The notes below the pieces were generated by a model. The model saw nothing but the letters and a program-made list of their open reading frames with translations, did no database searches and had not been told where the DNA came from. The position numbers were made by a program, and so were the translations under genes. 64,000 bases of DNA from Symsagittifera roscoffensis (Eukaryota; Xenacoelomorpha; Acoela; Convolutidae): the NCBI RefSeq assembly GCF_963678635.1, contig NC_087067.1:6672647-6736646 (forward strand). Reading direction: 5' to 3'. This document shows, in pieces, positions 47,701-54,176 of this stretch (position 1 is the first letter of the stretch; every line of letters begins with the position of its first letter).

Positions 47701-50020
47701 CAAAATCTGTTTTATAAGCACCTAGTTAATTCAAAGTTCAAAAAACAACTCGTTAAAAACCTGAAATTACATGACTTTAATTAAAAGCTGATACTTTCAT
47801 GATGAAACCGGGCGATTTTTTGCCACATTTTGATGCGACTTTGGAAACGTTGGAAACACAATTTGAAAAATTCACTCAAAAAACCATGAAGGTGAAGAAA
47901 CAACTGCTCTCAAAAATGCTATGCGAAAGAATAGCTAGTCGCTGTGAAAGTAATACGGAAGTTTTACTCTAAATTTTTGTCTGTTTCCTTTCTTGGTAAG
48001 ATTTTTTTTCTGCTTGATACAGTCAAACAGCTGCTAAATCTTTATTTAGGCAAGCTTTTTTTCAACAAAATGGGGACTTTTTTTTTAATCTGATTTAGCG
48101 TGAAAGGAAAAGAAAAATTCTAATAAACAATCGATTACAGTTTTTTTCCTGTTGTTTTGGTCGGAACAACTGACAGTCCAGAGAATCTAAATTTAACTAC
48201 TTTTGCTTGAGTTGTAAAAAATGATTTTTGGCTCGATCAAAACTTATTCGGTCGAGAAATCTGAGACACTTGATTTCGGTCGATCTGCTCAAATCATTTC
48301 AAAGTTGATTCAAGTAAAATCGAGTTATTTTTGTCGGTCTAGAAATTCTAAACGCGCGAATATGTTGGATGACAAAGTCAAGCCACATCCATATTGGCTC
48401 AAGATTGTCGAAACAAAACGAATTTTGGCCGAGGTTTGAGAAAGTCCAAACATAAATTGAGTACCTGAACCCATGATGTATTCAAAAATGCAGGTTTGTT
48501 TAGGTGCCAACTTCATTTTCGTTTAGGTACCAACTGCTGGTGTACTACCTCATACCCCTAATTGTGATTGGGACAACATACGCTCTCATCATTCGCAAGC
48601 TCCACAAGGTTAGAAGTTGCGCCTTCTCCTCTGCGTCTGAAAAGCACGTCTGAAAAGTAACTTCAAGGCTTCTCTTTCTGAAAAAGTGGTTTCAAAATAA
48701 TATTTTGTATGAAGAGTTAACTTTTTCTGACATTCTGAATAACTCTTTGAATAATATACGCTTTTCTAATTGGTCCAAGAGGTTGTGTCTACAACAGACA
48801 AGATGCTTGAAGTCTTTTCAGGCCAAGATGGACAAGGCACTGCGTCAAGACACAGTTCGCAACACCACTGGAGGAGCGGCAGCCGGCAACCAAAAGGAGT
48901 GCGGCGCCAGCCAAATGTCGGATTGTAAGATAGAGTAAAAGCTCACTTATGTTTTCTTGATTGTTCGCGTCCTCATATATTTACAGATTTTTGAGAGTAA
49001 ATAAACCAACCCAAGTATGAAACGAGCCTAAAATGCGCAGAGTATATAACCGAGCCTAAAAATGACGTCACATAAGAAAGATTGCATGGCTTTTGTAATT
49101 ATTACCAGGAGCGCATCTCGCAAAGTCTTTTTAGTGCTTTGGGAGAGCTCGGAAAATCAATTTGATCGACCGAAAAAAAGGTCGACAAAATTTTCGACAT
49201 CACTATTATATAACAATTACTTCGGCTGGTTTGTATGGTAGCTGGTTTTTACTTTAAAAAGTTTAGCCTATGAAAAAGTGACATGCATTTTTAAATGTTG
49301 TTTTCAGATCAGCAGTCATCCCTTGCAAACTACTACCCCCCTGCAATTAAAGTCACATCCACCGACTCCCACCGTCTTCTCCTGCCCCCTGGCCCCAAAC
49401 CCATCAATGGGGGCACGGCCGGCAACAGGGGGGCGTGCAAGTTAGATCCAAACGACAACCGCCGCAACAAACCAAAAGGTTCAGCTGGAATCTGCAGTCA
49501 AAAAATAGCAGAGAAGAAAGCTAAGCAAGGAGTTGTCTCAACGCTAGACCGTTGTGCCAAACATGCAAAAATAAACGGTCAAGGTCAAAGGCATTCTCAA
49601 GGTCAGCTGCATCCGCATCAAAGAGCGGCCGCTTCAAATAAGTCAATGATTTTACGCGACCGTGACAGAAATAATACAGTTCGGATGCTTATTTGCGTCA
49701 CTCTGTGCTTTGCGGCGTGCTCGTTTCCGAGACAATTGCTCAATTTTCTCGGCTATTTTGGGTTTCGACGTCACGACCCGACTGATATATGCTTCGCCGT
49801 ATTCGTTCTATTTCTGAACTCGGCTCTGAACCCATTGATAATAGTCGTATTTTCGAGGTCAATCCGAGCCGAAATACGAGAATTTCTTGTGTGTTTCAAC
49901 AATGGACGCGCGAGAAACGAGAGGAATTTTTTAGCTATGCAGTCGCAGCAGGGTTCATCGCGTCAACATAACCGGGCTGCAAGTACACGACTAGTCGAGT
50001 CCCGAGCGACTGGAAATTGA
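23412..50020 (+). CDS. Class A G-protein-coupled receptor, six coding exons, 534 aa
   Basis: Joined exons are 23412-23714, 24279-24384, 44413-44710, 48527-48608, 48822-48924 and 49308-50020. They total 1605 bp with no internal stop. The product is a seven-helix plasma-membrane receptor coupling to heterotrimeric G proteins; the ligand is unknown. The N-terminus has an NQS glycosylation sequon (residue 22). TM1 (about 40-64) has GN at 56-57. TM2 (78-100) has D87. W108-x-FG lies in ECL1. C115 and C212 can form the TM3-ECL2 disulfide. TM3 ends A-L-ERY (139-141). TM4 has W178, TM5 has P246 and Y254. ICL3 runs about 264-420. TM6 (423-446) has CSFP in place of CWxP. TM7 (455-479) has NPLII in place of NPxxY. 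Overall it resembles peptide-receptor-type class A GPCRs, but I cannot name an orthologue. Intron 2 is about 20 kb with a GA donor. Confidence 0.85.
23715..24278 (+). other. Intron 1 of receptor gene
   Basis: 564 bp, GTGATT...CTACTTCAG. Contains an F1 relic at about 23985-24120 (GTCGAC...GGTTGACAAATTGATTTTCC, then GAGCTCTCCC). Confidence 0.8.
24279..24384 (+). CDS. Receptor exon 2 (residues 102-136 plus first base of 137)
   Basis: The acceptor CTACTTCAG precedes GTGTTCTTCCATGG. Encodes ECL1 with YWMFGETLC and most of TM3 (GLLIYTGVTCSYVFMTLL). To join in frame with exon 3 the exon must end at CTAG (24384), leaving GAAAGTAG as the intron start. The nearest GT (24388) gives a frameshift or stop. 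Joined, TM3 reads TLLALERYF, exactly the expected family pattern. Confidence 0.8.
24385..25721. other. Intron 2, proximal non-coding part
   Basis: AT-rich. Short frames at 24992-25216 (+) and 25015-25200 (-) lie on opposite strands of the same segment and show no motif. Confidence 0.4.
25969..26060 (+). repeat. Worn F1 alpha end
   Basis: CCAGAGATGGTTCTTAGAAT then TTCTCGAGTGGGACG parallels the F1 alpha terminus (CAGAAGCGGATCTAGG, then TTTTCTCGAGG). Copied again near 28110 by the tandem duplication. Low but consistent similarity. Confidence 0.35.
27669..27866 (-). repeat. Partial LTR of gypsy element B
   Basis: Starts TGTGGAAAAACAACCGACAG, as at 29842. It stops at AAGATCAGT, where the full LTR continues ACTCAATGACCAGC. 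It is a by-product of the tandem duplication, not a separate insertion. Confidence 0.85.
29842..30117 (-). repeat. Left (3') LTR of element B
   Basis: 276 bp, TGTGGAAAAACAACC to TACCACA. It matches the right LTR over its length, including AATCCCTCATC/AATCCTTCATC, the GACACAA.TCAATT block and CTATAACCTTCC.TCATAGCAA. Confidence 0.85.
30118..30133 (-). promoter_or_regulatory. Polypurine tract of element B
   Basis: CTTCCCCTCCTTCATC on +, so GATGAAGGAGGGGAAG on the element strand, directly 5' of the 3' LTR. Such a purine run primes plus-strand DNA synthesis in LTR elements. Confidence 0.75.
30134..31560 (-). pseudogene. Decayed integrase C-terminal region and 3' end of element B
   Basis: On the - strand this region has Ser/Thr/Pro-rich frames. 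Examples are KVPALPKLLTATSQM near 30950 and QFYGSPTRHAVMKVSEAC near 30380. They resemble the low-complexity tails after Ty3/gypsy integrases. Stops interrupt all frames. The + strand frames at 30199-30390 and 30387-30674 are shadows of these. Confidence 0.5.
31560..32130 (-). pseudogene. Decayed integrase catalytic core (element B)
   Basis: Joined over frameshifts, the - strand shows FPDAELQLHYAGLLPDGSK (first core strand), KAIKTGQCSSYK, GDQRGCGLVKRTVKTIKRK and TGLSPFEFFFGR. In the family the second block carries T-D-(Q/N), and here it is T-G-Q. The third carries V-E-R, and here it is V-K-R. Two of three DDE residues are therefore replaced. Confidence 0.75.
32134..32439 (-). pseudogene. Integrase zinc-binding (H2C2) domain remnant (element B)
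   Basis: The frame contains VVDGCIFIEDRIAIPKCL, then LTRLHRSHPGQKR, the typical gvL....R.viP..lr...L..lH..HpG..r block of Ty3/gypsy integrases. A final CIYARTR stands where the paired Cys should be. Preceded in the element by the RNase H/tether region. Confidence 0.8.
32436..32930 (-). pseudogene. Pol linker between tether and integrase (element B)
   Basis: Open frame 32436-32789 on the - strand, without a motif I can name. Its position between the RNase H/tether block and the H2C2 domain makes it part of pol. Confidence 0.5.
32940..33235. repeat. Four diverged tandem repeats of 72-75 bp
   Basis: Units start near 32956, 33031, 33103 and 33175. Each has CTCGAATCTGATTGGTT-like sequence, then GCGCATAAATTA, a TCTTGCGG-like block and GCATCCA. 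They lie inside the pol region of element B and interrupt the expected coding, so they look like a later insertion or local expansion. Confidence 0.75.
33330..33560 (-). pseudogene. Tether region after RNase H (element B)
   Basis: On the - strand IAGTKLGTMDCLSRL is followed by IFEAPQISNFCKQ. The first block is the iPGk.N..aD.LSR tether that follows RNase H in Ty3/gypsy pol. A frame change separates it from RNase H. Confidence 0.65.
33560..33960 (-). pseudogene. RNase H remnant (element B)
   Basis: VKCDASHSRLGAALGQELTD, then (after a shift) EPELLAIVWSRASFQN and KFEFLTDHKAI. These are the DAS..GLGA, E.ElLA.vw and tDHkal landmarks of Ty3/gypsy RNase H. Broken by a stop and frameshift near 33800. 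Confidence 0.8.
34008..34391 (-). pseudogene. Reverse transcriptase palm/thumb remnant (element B)
   Basis: The frame reads CFADMLIVSKGSVEDHNKTT, then LSKCECSVNRISWLGFNIDD, and later NLKRLRFLWEFSTIYRNFYR. These are the Y.DD..I.S...eH, KC.f....i..LG and rsFLG...yYR.Fi blocks. The catalytic box (about 34317-34328) reads FAD-M, one residue short of the normal double Asp. Confidence 0.88.
34392..34980 (-). pseudogene. Reverse transcriptase finger region (element B)
   Basis: YCTSDSFLAQIIITANKDRS then IKLAIDTKPMSAQI (about 34602-34700) is the SPwaspvv.v.KKDGs.r.aiD.r.lN block. CYMPNLQEQ (about 34570) follows in another frame. Upstream frames cover the PR-RT linker. Stops separate the pieces. Confidence 0.8.
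34981..35256 (-). pseudogene. Retropepsin remnant (element B)
   Basis: AFVDMGSPFFYREG contains the aspartic protease catalytic loop. The family has D-T/S-G, and here it is D-M-G (35194-35205), consistent with an ACG to ATG change. It follows Gag with a frame change. Confidence 0.7.
35205..35570 (-). pseudogene. Gag zinc-knuckle region (element B)
   Basis: The first knuckle-like stretch is KFCLNHKIACQARN. The second, CRNCNKKGLFAVFC (35460-35501), has exact C-x2-C-x4-[x]-x4-C spacing with Leu in place of His. An acidic linker (DEDSETTAEEE) leads into protease. Confidence 0.8.
35571..36497 (-). pseudogene. Gag N-terminal region (element B)
   Basis: The - strand frame at 35640-35924 (VEQKEIVRNVLSAKRGSKKH and on) resembles a Gag capsid C-terminal segment by position and charge only. 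Upstream frames to the primer site are broken. Confidence 0.5.
36498..36512 (-). promoter_or_regulatory. Primer-binding site of element B
   Basis: CTGCTGGCTGCGCCA on +, so TGGCGCAGCCAGCAG on the element strand, directly against the 5' LTR. It begins TGG as primer sites do and resembles the tRNA-Ser-like site of element C with a few mismatches. Confidence 0.7.
36513..36773 (-). repeat. Right (5') LTR of element B
   Basis: 261 bp, TGTGGAAAACAACC to TACCACA. Contains a GA-rich run (AGAGAGAGGGAGAGAAAGAG, 36625-36650) not present in the left LTR. Confidence 0.85.
36774..37695. other. Intron 2, non-coding
   Basis: AT-rich sequence between element B and the minisatellite. No coding or named repeat signal. 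Confidence 0.4.
37696..37806 (+). repeat. GGCTATCC short tandem repeats, block 1
   Basis: Four to five degenerate units of about 27-30 bp, each GGCTATCCGGGAACATTTTTTT-like. Block 2 at 38362-38505 carries the same unit in the same orientation. Confidence 0.7.
37807..38361. other. Spacer between the two GGCTATCC blocks
   Basis: No coding signal. Contains a GGTCTCTGGAATCCAGAGAC palindrome near 38042-38061. Confidence 0.5.
38362..38505 (+). repeat. GGCTATCC short tandem repeats, block 2
   Basis: Five units, for example CGGCTATCCGGGAACGAATT then GGTTTTTTT, ending GGGAATTCGGATCCGTGACC and CGCC. They may be subterminal repeats of an unrecognised non-autonomous element. Confidence 0.7.
38506..40579. 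other. Intron 2, non-coding
   Basis: AT-rich. A short CATATTCCCATG repeat (about 39184-39232) is the only local pattern. Confidence 0.4.
40640..41015 (+). repeat. F2 family copy, truncated
   Basis: Shows GTGCTTGGGGTG, TTTCTTCAGACA, TTCACCAGTGATC, CGAGCTAATAACGCCTAAGC, GGAGGTTTAATCCGT and AAATTGGATTGAGG in the F2 order. The right hairpin end is missing. Confidence 0.6.
41016..41526. other. Intron 2, non-coding
   Basis: AT-rich with ATAATGAATT-type direct repeats at 41395-41450. No gene seen. Confidence 0.4.
41527..42049 (+). repeat. F2 family reference copy, hairpins at both ends
   Basis: About 520 bp. The left end TTGTTCCGACTTTCGATACG carries the perfect stem ACTTTCG/CGAAAGT inside TTCCG/CGGAA. 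The interior has TTAACGCGCGATATAATTCG, a near-palindrome, and GCGGAGATTTAATCCG. The right end GGCAGTCGGAACATTCAGGG carries the stem CAGGGC/GCCCTG (42018-42032), then ATACGAGCAGTCTTGTT. No open frame, no polymerase III boxes and no clear target duplication. Confidence 0.75.
42050..42875. other. Intron 2, non-coding, with a faint repeat
   Basis: 42290-42450 resembles 47000-47160 (GAAAGTAATTAA, ACATTCAAAG, TCCTATTTC.T.GAAAGCTTT, AAAATGG.TGAAAA), suggesting another low-copy repeat that flanks F2 copies. Otherwise nothing seen. Confidence 0.4.
42876..43776. mobile_element. Fold-back composite of F1 hAT-like MITEs
   Basis: A beta end (GCAGGAGCGGATTTACGAGG) at 42876 is cut short by an alpha end CAGGGGCGGATCTAGG at 42937. 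The far end at 43776 is the inverted alpha terminus AAAATCCTAGATCCGCCCCT G. The two halves are imperfect inverted copies. The GTCGAC...GAGCTCTCCC block (43010-43045) is inverted at 43655-43705. GGGGGGACCCTTTGGGTCGG (about 43317) is inverted near 43398. A hairpin GGCGCC...GGCGCC lies around 43250-43262. Long G and C runs occur. No transposase and no clean target duplication. Confidence 0.7.
44028..44230. repeat. F1 relic in intron 2
   Basis: GCAGTCGGGTTTACGGGGGA opens a beta-like end. GATTTGGGAGAGCTCAGAAA, then TCAATTTGTTCGACC and CGTCGAC close it. A C14-type run at 43938-43952 lies just upstream. The remnant of the far terminus is absent. Confidence 0.5.
44413..44710 (+). CDS. Receptor exon 3 (residues 137-235 and part of 236)
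   Basis: Acceptor CACCAATCACAG. Its first two bases complete Ala137, then L-E-R-Y. Encodes the E/DRY end of TM3, ICL2 (FVIRKPM), TM4 (RTIAVISWIFCFGSNIVFYF) and ECL2 with C212. The donor is CTTCTG then GTCAGT, phase 2, splitting the W236 codon. Other frames of this exon are shadows. Confidence 0.85.
44967..45477 (-). repeat. F2 family copy, first of a tandem pair
   Basis: ACAAGACTGCTCGTATCAGG, then GCGAAGCCCTGAATG, through to the far hairpin CTTTCGGATCGAAAG. Inverted relative to the 41.5-kb copy and closely similar to it. Joined directly to the next unit (GTCGGAACAACAAGACTGC). Confidence 0.8.
45478..46022 (-). repeat. F2 family copy, second of a tandem pair
   Basis: Same order of landmarks as the previous unit: CAAGACTGCTCTTATCACGG, CCAGACGCCATATAAAG, AAATCTCCGCTTACGCG, ATCGCGCGTTAATTGTCCC and ACTTTCGTATCGAAAGTCGG. 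Its end abuts the LINE fragment at 46023. Confidence 0.8.
46023..46790 (+). pseudogene. LINE reverse transcriptase fragment with internal 80-bp repeat
   Basis: CTFVDLSKAFDMVDHG (46100-46145) is RT box A with the catalytic Asp, followed by YGLRFPFHKTLNSYLTNRYQ. The box-B region is scrambled by the tandem repeat. After it come VTIFADETSIF (the FADD box, here FADE) and WMENNILAIKFSKCKVL. Broken and truncated on both sides. Related to, but distinct from, the LINE at 61-63 kb. Confidence 0.8.
46265..46592 (+). repeat. Four tandem copies of an 80-bp unit within the RT fragment
   Basis: AAAGTTTGTTCAAGCAGCC recurs at 46321, 46401, 46481 and 46561, an exact 80-bp period. The units are near-identical. 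Eighty is not a multiple of three, so each copy shifts the reading frame. Confidence 0.9.
46791..48526. other. Intron 3, distal non-coding part
   Basis: AT-rich. Contains the faint repeat partner of 42.3 kb (about 47000-47160). A 57-codon open frame at 47799-47972 has no recognised domain. Its 3' end has a partly duplicated splice-acceptor segment (48497-48540). Confidence 0.4.
48527..48608 (+). CDS. Receptor exon 4 (residues 236-263)
   Basis: Acceptor TTCGTTTAG. Encodes YQLLVYYLIPLIVIGTTYAL, then IIRKLHK, which is TM5 with the conserved Pro (246) and Tyr (254). The donor is CACAAG then GTTAGA, phase 0. Confidence 0.85.
48609..48821 (+). other. Intron 4 of receptor gene
   Basis: 213 bp, GTTAGA...GTCTTTTCAG. 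No repeat recognised. Confidence 0.8.
48822..48924 (+). CDS. Receptor exon 5 (residues 264-297), start of ICL3
   Basis: Begins GCCAAGATGGAC after GTCTTTTCAG. Encodes AKMDKALRQDTVRN and a Gly/Ala/Asn/Gln-rich loop. The donor is GGATT then GTAAGA, phase 1. It is the least constrained part of the model, but both splice sites are good and the frame joins exons 4 and 6. Confidence 0.8.
48925..49307 (+). other. Intron 5 of receptor gene
   Basis: 383 bp, GTAAGA...TTGTTTTCAG. Carries an F1 relic at about 49108-49196 (GGGAGAGCTCGGAAAATCAA, then TTTGATCGACC and GGTCGAC). Confidence 0.8.
49308..50020 (+). CDS. Receptor exon 6 (residues 298-534)
   Basis: Two bases complete Tyr298. Then come about 120 residues of polar ICL3 (Pro/Gly/Asn/Gln/His-rich, many Lys/Arg), TM6 (VRMLICVTLCFAACSFPRQL), a short ECL3 (GFRRHDPTD) and TM7 (ICFAVFVLFLNSALNPLIIV). 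A basic C-tail ends ESRATGN. The stop is TGA at 50018-50020. Confidence 0.9.
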
Positions 50021-51095
50021 CTATGTTCCAAAATAATTGGGCAATGCCCATCGAAAATTGGAACACTTGCTGAAAAGAAGCACAATGACAGAATGAAACT
50101 GTTTTTAAATTGATAACTCTGTTCCATGTACCGGAACGAAATAAGGATGAAAACGATTATCCGATACTCTTTCTTCCTCAAATTATTTTATTGAAAATTT
50201 TCAAGGGCTGGCATTTCAGCAGCTATGGGTTGGGTCAGCATTATAAATTGGGTTTCGATTTCATCAGTGTAGATTTCAATACTTCCTTCAAAATCAAAGT
50301 AAATTGTCTGTAATTTTCTTACCCTCACTTTTCTAATTTGTGATTCCTGATATATGTCAATTTTAATTTTATGTGGCAATATTTTATGAAAAACAAAGGT
50401 TACAACTAAAGTTATTCTATTATTTCAATCAAATTGCTTTTTAGATTCGTTTCCAATCGTTGCCCATAATTTAGCAAGCTCAATTAGTTTCATTGTTAGT
50501 TTATGTATACAATTACAAAAAGATGGTAATGGTTGATGATAATTACGTTTTGCATGAATAATAAATTCAATAATGGGCAATTTTTTTAGTTAACTTCTTT
50601 TTGTCACCATAGAAACATAGAGAAAAAACTTTAGGATCCTTTGCATAGTGCAAATTGTGCTTCAAAAACAAACAGTTTTAGACTCCAGAAAACATTGAAA
50701 ACTGCAACCAAAATTAAAACAGTTTTATTAGCCGCTTCTTCCAGATCTACAGAAACCCTGGGACCAGGAAAACCCAACAACCGTCAAATTAGATCAAAAC
50801 TCTGAACAAACAAACGTTCCTTCTCATTTTTTTTCTAAATCAATTCAGTGTTTGGATTTTGTGAAAGAAAAAAGCTACGGAATATTTTGAAGATTCACGA
50901 TTGAAGTTGTTCAAGACTACTTTTTTCATTGATTGCAAGAAACCAAAAAAAAAATGGCACAAAAGACAACCAATCAGTATATTTTGAATTTTGAACTCAA
51001 AATTTATGAGTCAAAAAGGTGAAATAGATTTTTTTCTATTGGAAAACGAATAAAATTATGCAAACAAAATCAGGTTTAGATTACGTTGAGTTAGG
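50021..51095 (+). other. 3' untranslated/flanking sequence of the receptor gene
   Basis: No further coding signal. AATAAA at 50560-50565 is a candidate polyadenylation signal about 540 bp after the stop. In AT-rich DNA such hexamers are common, so the transcript end is uncertain. Confidence 0.4.
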
Positions 51096-51103
51096 TTTGA
51101 GAT

Positions 51104-51518
51104 CAGGGGCCGATTTGAGAAGGAAGGGGGCAGACGCCCCCCCTCCTCCTTCCTCTGCTAACCCAAAAAAACCTCACTTTCGTACTTTTTCATGACATCA
51201 ATTTTAGGCTGACCGACCCTAAAATATTCCTTCAGGCGCCCTCGGTGTCGATAAAAACTAATTTTGATAGGGGGAACGAGCGCCAAAAAAACGCAATTTT
51301 TTGAGCAAACGTTTTCGAAAAAATGCCTAACAGCGCCGTTTTTGGCCTATTTTTTCCAAAATTTGCCTGCGTCGCTGAAAACTTGGTCAAAATAGTGTCT
51401 TTATACTGATTTTGGAGAGTTCCGAAAAAAAATCTGATCAACCTAAAAATAAGGTCGACATAATTTTGGAAATTTTCTGAAAATCCGCCCTTCCAGGAAT
51501 AACTTCGATCCGCCGCAG
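51104..51518 (-). mobile_element. F1 hAT-like MITE
   Basis: Starts CAGGGGCCGATTTGAG (beta-like) and ends GATCCGCCGCAG (worn alpha). The interior has GGCGCC, GGGGGAACGAGCGCC and GAGAGTTCCGA...GGTCGAC blocks in family order. Flanks are TTTGAGAT and TCCGAGAT (6 of 8 equal), a plausible worn target duplication. Confidence 0.6.
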
Positions 51519-53541
51519 TCCGAGATCAAAAATTGTGATAAAAAATTTTAAAACAAGGTTGAGGCGAAGCCGACACTTGTCGAGTCATAAATTTTCCGCT
51601 TTTTGAAATTTCTAATTCGACATACAACTCTTCGTTGAATATCCCACGCAAAAAAGTATACTCTTTTTGCTTCAGCTTTTAAATGTTTGCGCATCGATAT
51701 CAAAAACTAAATACATTGAAAACTGTTATATTGCTACTTGATAAAAAAGAAGAAAAAATCAGAAGCTTATCTTTCTTCTAAAAGTTTCATTACATACTTA
51801 TTTATTTATATATATTTCGGCGTTTTTGTTACAGAAAGATACAGGTTTTTGCTGCCCTATTGGATCTCTTATGGCCTCTGAAACAACGTTTTATTTGAAC
51901 TAAGAAAACAAAACTCAAGTGATTTATCACTCAACATCTTACGTTTATTCATTTGCTGGAGTACTCTTCTATCAAGCTAAAAAATTATAGTAATGGAAGT
52001 TTTGCCCACTTTGCGTTCGGAACAATTATGAGGTGGAGCTAGTGATATTTAAAAGGACCCATGAAATGTTTTAAAAACACATATTCATTTTTATATCAAG
52101 GCAAACTGAAATGCCTCAGACAATGAAGATGAGTTTGTGCCGCTGTGAAATCAACTTTGAACTGAGAGTTGTAAGCAGCATTACAACCATCTACAACAGT
52201 CTCCACACATTTGACACACTTATGATTTCTACCCAAATAAATATATCTTATTGTTTTCCCACTTCGAGTGGAATGCAAAAAGTTATTGCTCTTTGAGGAG
52301 ACTAGAATTTGTTGCCAAACTAAAAATTTCTTACCACCGGTTTCTATTAATGTAAAGAGTGCAATAAATTCATGTTTCAAGCAGAGTTAAGTGTTTTTAT
52401 GGATTACTTAACAACCGCCCTCCCTTTGGTATCTACTTAAGAATTGCCACCCCTATAAATAAAAGCATTAAATTAGTAACAGAGCGCTCTATGTGAAATT
52501 CAAATTTTGGAGCACCTGGATTGATGGAAAATTGGACTAACTTAACCTACCTTTTATTTGCCCCTAACACCCGTTCTTGAAGGAGGGCAATTGTTGAGTA
52601 GATCCGTTTCTTACAAGTTCTTTTGTTAATTAAAACTAGCAAAGAGGAGTGCCACAAAGCCCTTCAGGTTCCTTTTGCTTGTCGATTAAAACCTTTTCAA
52701 GTTCTGTTTGTTCCGATCAAGTTCTGTTTGCTTTAGTTTTTTCTTTCTTTTTGTTTTCCACAACAAATCAATCAGGTACCAAAAACAATCATCGGAATGG
52801 GTTGAATGATATGTAACACCTTGTCAGTCGTGATTCGAACATTATTCAAAAATTTTGAAAAAATTTTCTGTGTCGAAAAAAAACCAATTTTCAAAATTTT
52901 GAATTTTAGTCTTATTTCAAACTAATAAGGTGAGGCTAAGCAGGCTTACAAACGCTTATTTGTGCCTAATTTAAGCCGTGAAAACTTAGTTTCACTGGGG
53001 TAAAAGTAGTTTTTGGAGTTTTTTTATAGCTAATTTGGGAATCAAACCTTCAAAATTCGAAAAACTTCTGTAAAAAAAAGTTGACAATTTTTTGATTTTT
53101 TTTAATCATTTTTTTTTGTTTTTCTAGTCATTTTTCGACATAAACTGATTTCCGATTGGCCTAATTCACCATAGATCTCAAATATGCCTACATTTTTCTT
53201 TTTAATTCAGATCTTTTTATCAGACCACGCAGAAAAAAGAACACTAATTTGAAATTTTTTAAATATTTTTTAAGACTATGCTCGGAACATTCTGTTCTAC
53301 TTCAACAGTAACGGGCTATCCTTGTTGTGTTTTGGTTTTGTTTTTGCCTGGCGACTTTCAACTAAAATTTTTGCTCAAATAAATGAAAAAACGATTTATT
53401 GGTGATTAAATTGAAAAAAGTAGCTAAACTTGAGTTAGTGTGGTGTCTAAACAATTTCATCAAATAGATTGAATTATCATTCCCTCACGCATTTTTATCG
53501 AGTAAAAAATGGGCGCTTTTCATTTAAGTCTCAATAAAATG
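51519..53541. other. Non-coding stretch
   Basis: AT-rich. A short direct repeat TCAAGTTCTGTTTG occurs twice near 52700-52730. No gene recognised. Confidence 0.4.
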
Positions 53542-53874
53542 GGATCAACCGTATAATCTCGCCCCACCCCCCTAAGTGACCAACCGTCGAGTTTCCCCCT
53601 AGCCACGTAATAATTTGAAAATTATTTCTGTATAAAGTATGTATTTCGAACAAACGCGCACATAAAATTGGCTGTCACAATTTTTATGTGGTATTGCATT
53701 TGAATGCTGTTATAATAGAATCTAACGTTTTTAAAATCAATTTTCTATTAATAAACTGTTAATTTTCTATAAATCTAAGGCATGCTCTCAAAGATATTTC
53801 TTAAAAAAAAACATATTTTCTTCTCCTGAAATCAATTTGGGAGGGGGGGGGGGGGGGAGTTGTACGGTTGATCC
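53542..53874. mobile_element. hAT-like MITE (family G), perfect 8-bp target duplication
   Basis: The 5' end GGATCAACCGTATAATC and 3' end TTGTACGGTTGATCC form inverted termini of about 13 bp. Flanks are ATAAAATG (53534-53541) and ATAAAATG (53875-53882), exact. The interior is non-coding, with a G run at 53832-53848. A second copy lies at 56338-56663. Confidence 0.88.
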
Positions 53875-54170
53875 ATAAAATGTAGTCCCCATAAAGTTAT
53901 CAATAATAAAATCACAGTTTGGGGGCTTTCGAGTCTTGAGCGCTGCAATGAAAAAATCCCAAAAGTTGTCAATTAATAGTTGATAATTAATGCCTCTTCG
54001 TCTTTTTCAATTTGCTAGCCCAATAATAAAACGCTATTAAAATTGGTGTCACATTCACAAAAAATAGCTTGTACTTTGAAGTTGAACAGTTATTCAAGTT
54101 TGAATGCTTCAGAAAGTTTCATACACATTCAAAATATTGCGCTTTAAATGATATAAAACCTGATTTTTCT
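53875..54170. other. AT-rich spacer
   Basis: Nothing recognised. Confidence 0.4.
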
Positions 54171-54176
54171 CAAACT

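Larger units (their letters stand above)
44711..48526 (+). other. Intron 3 of receptor gene
   Basis: 3.8 kb, GTCAGT...TTCGTTTAG. Holds two tandem F2 units, a LINE fragment with an 80-bp repeat, and AT-rich sequence. Confidence 0.8.
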
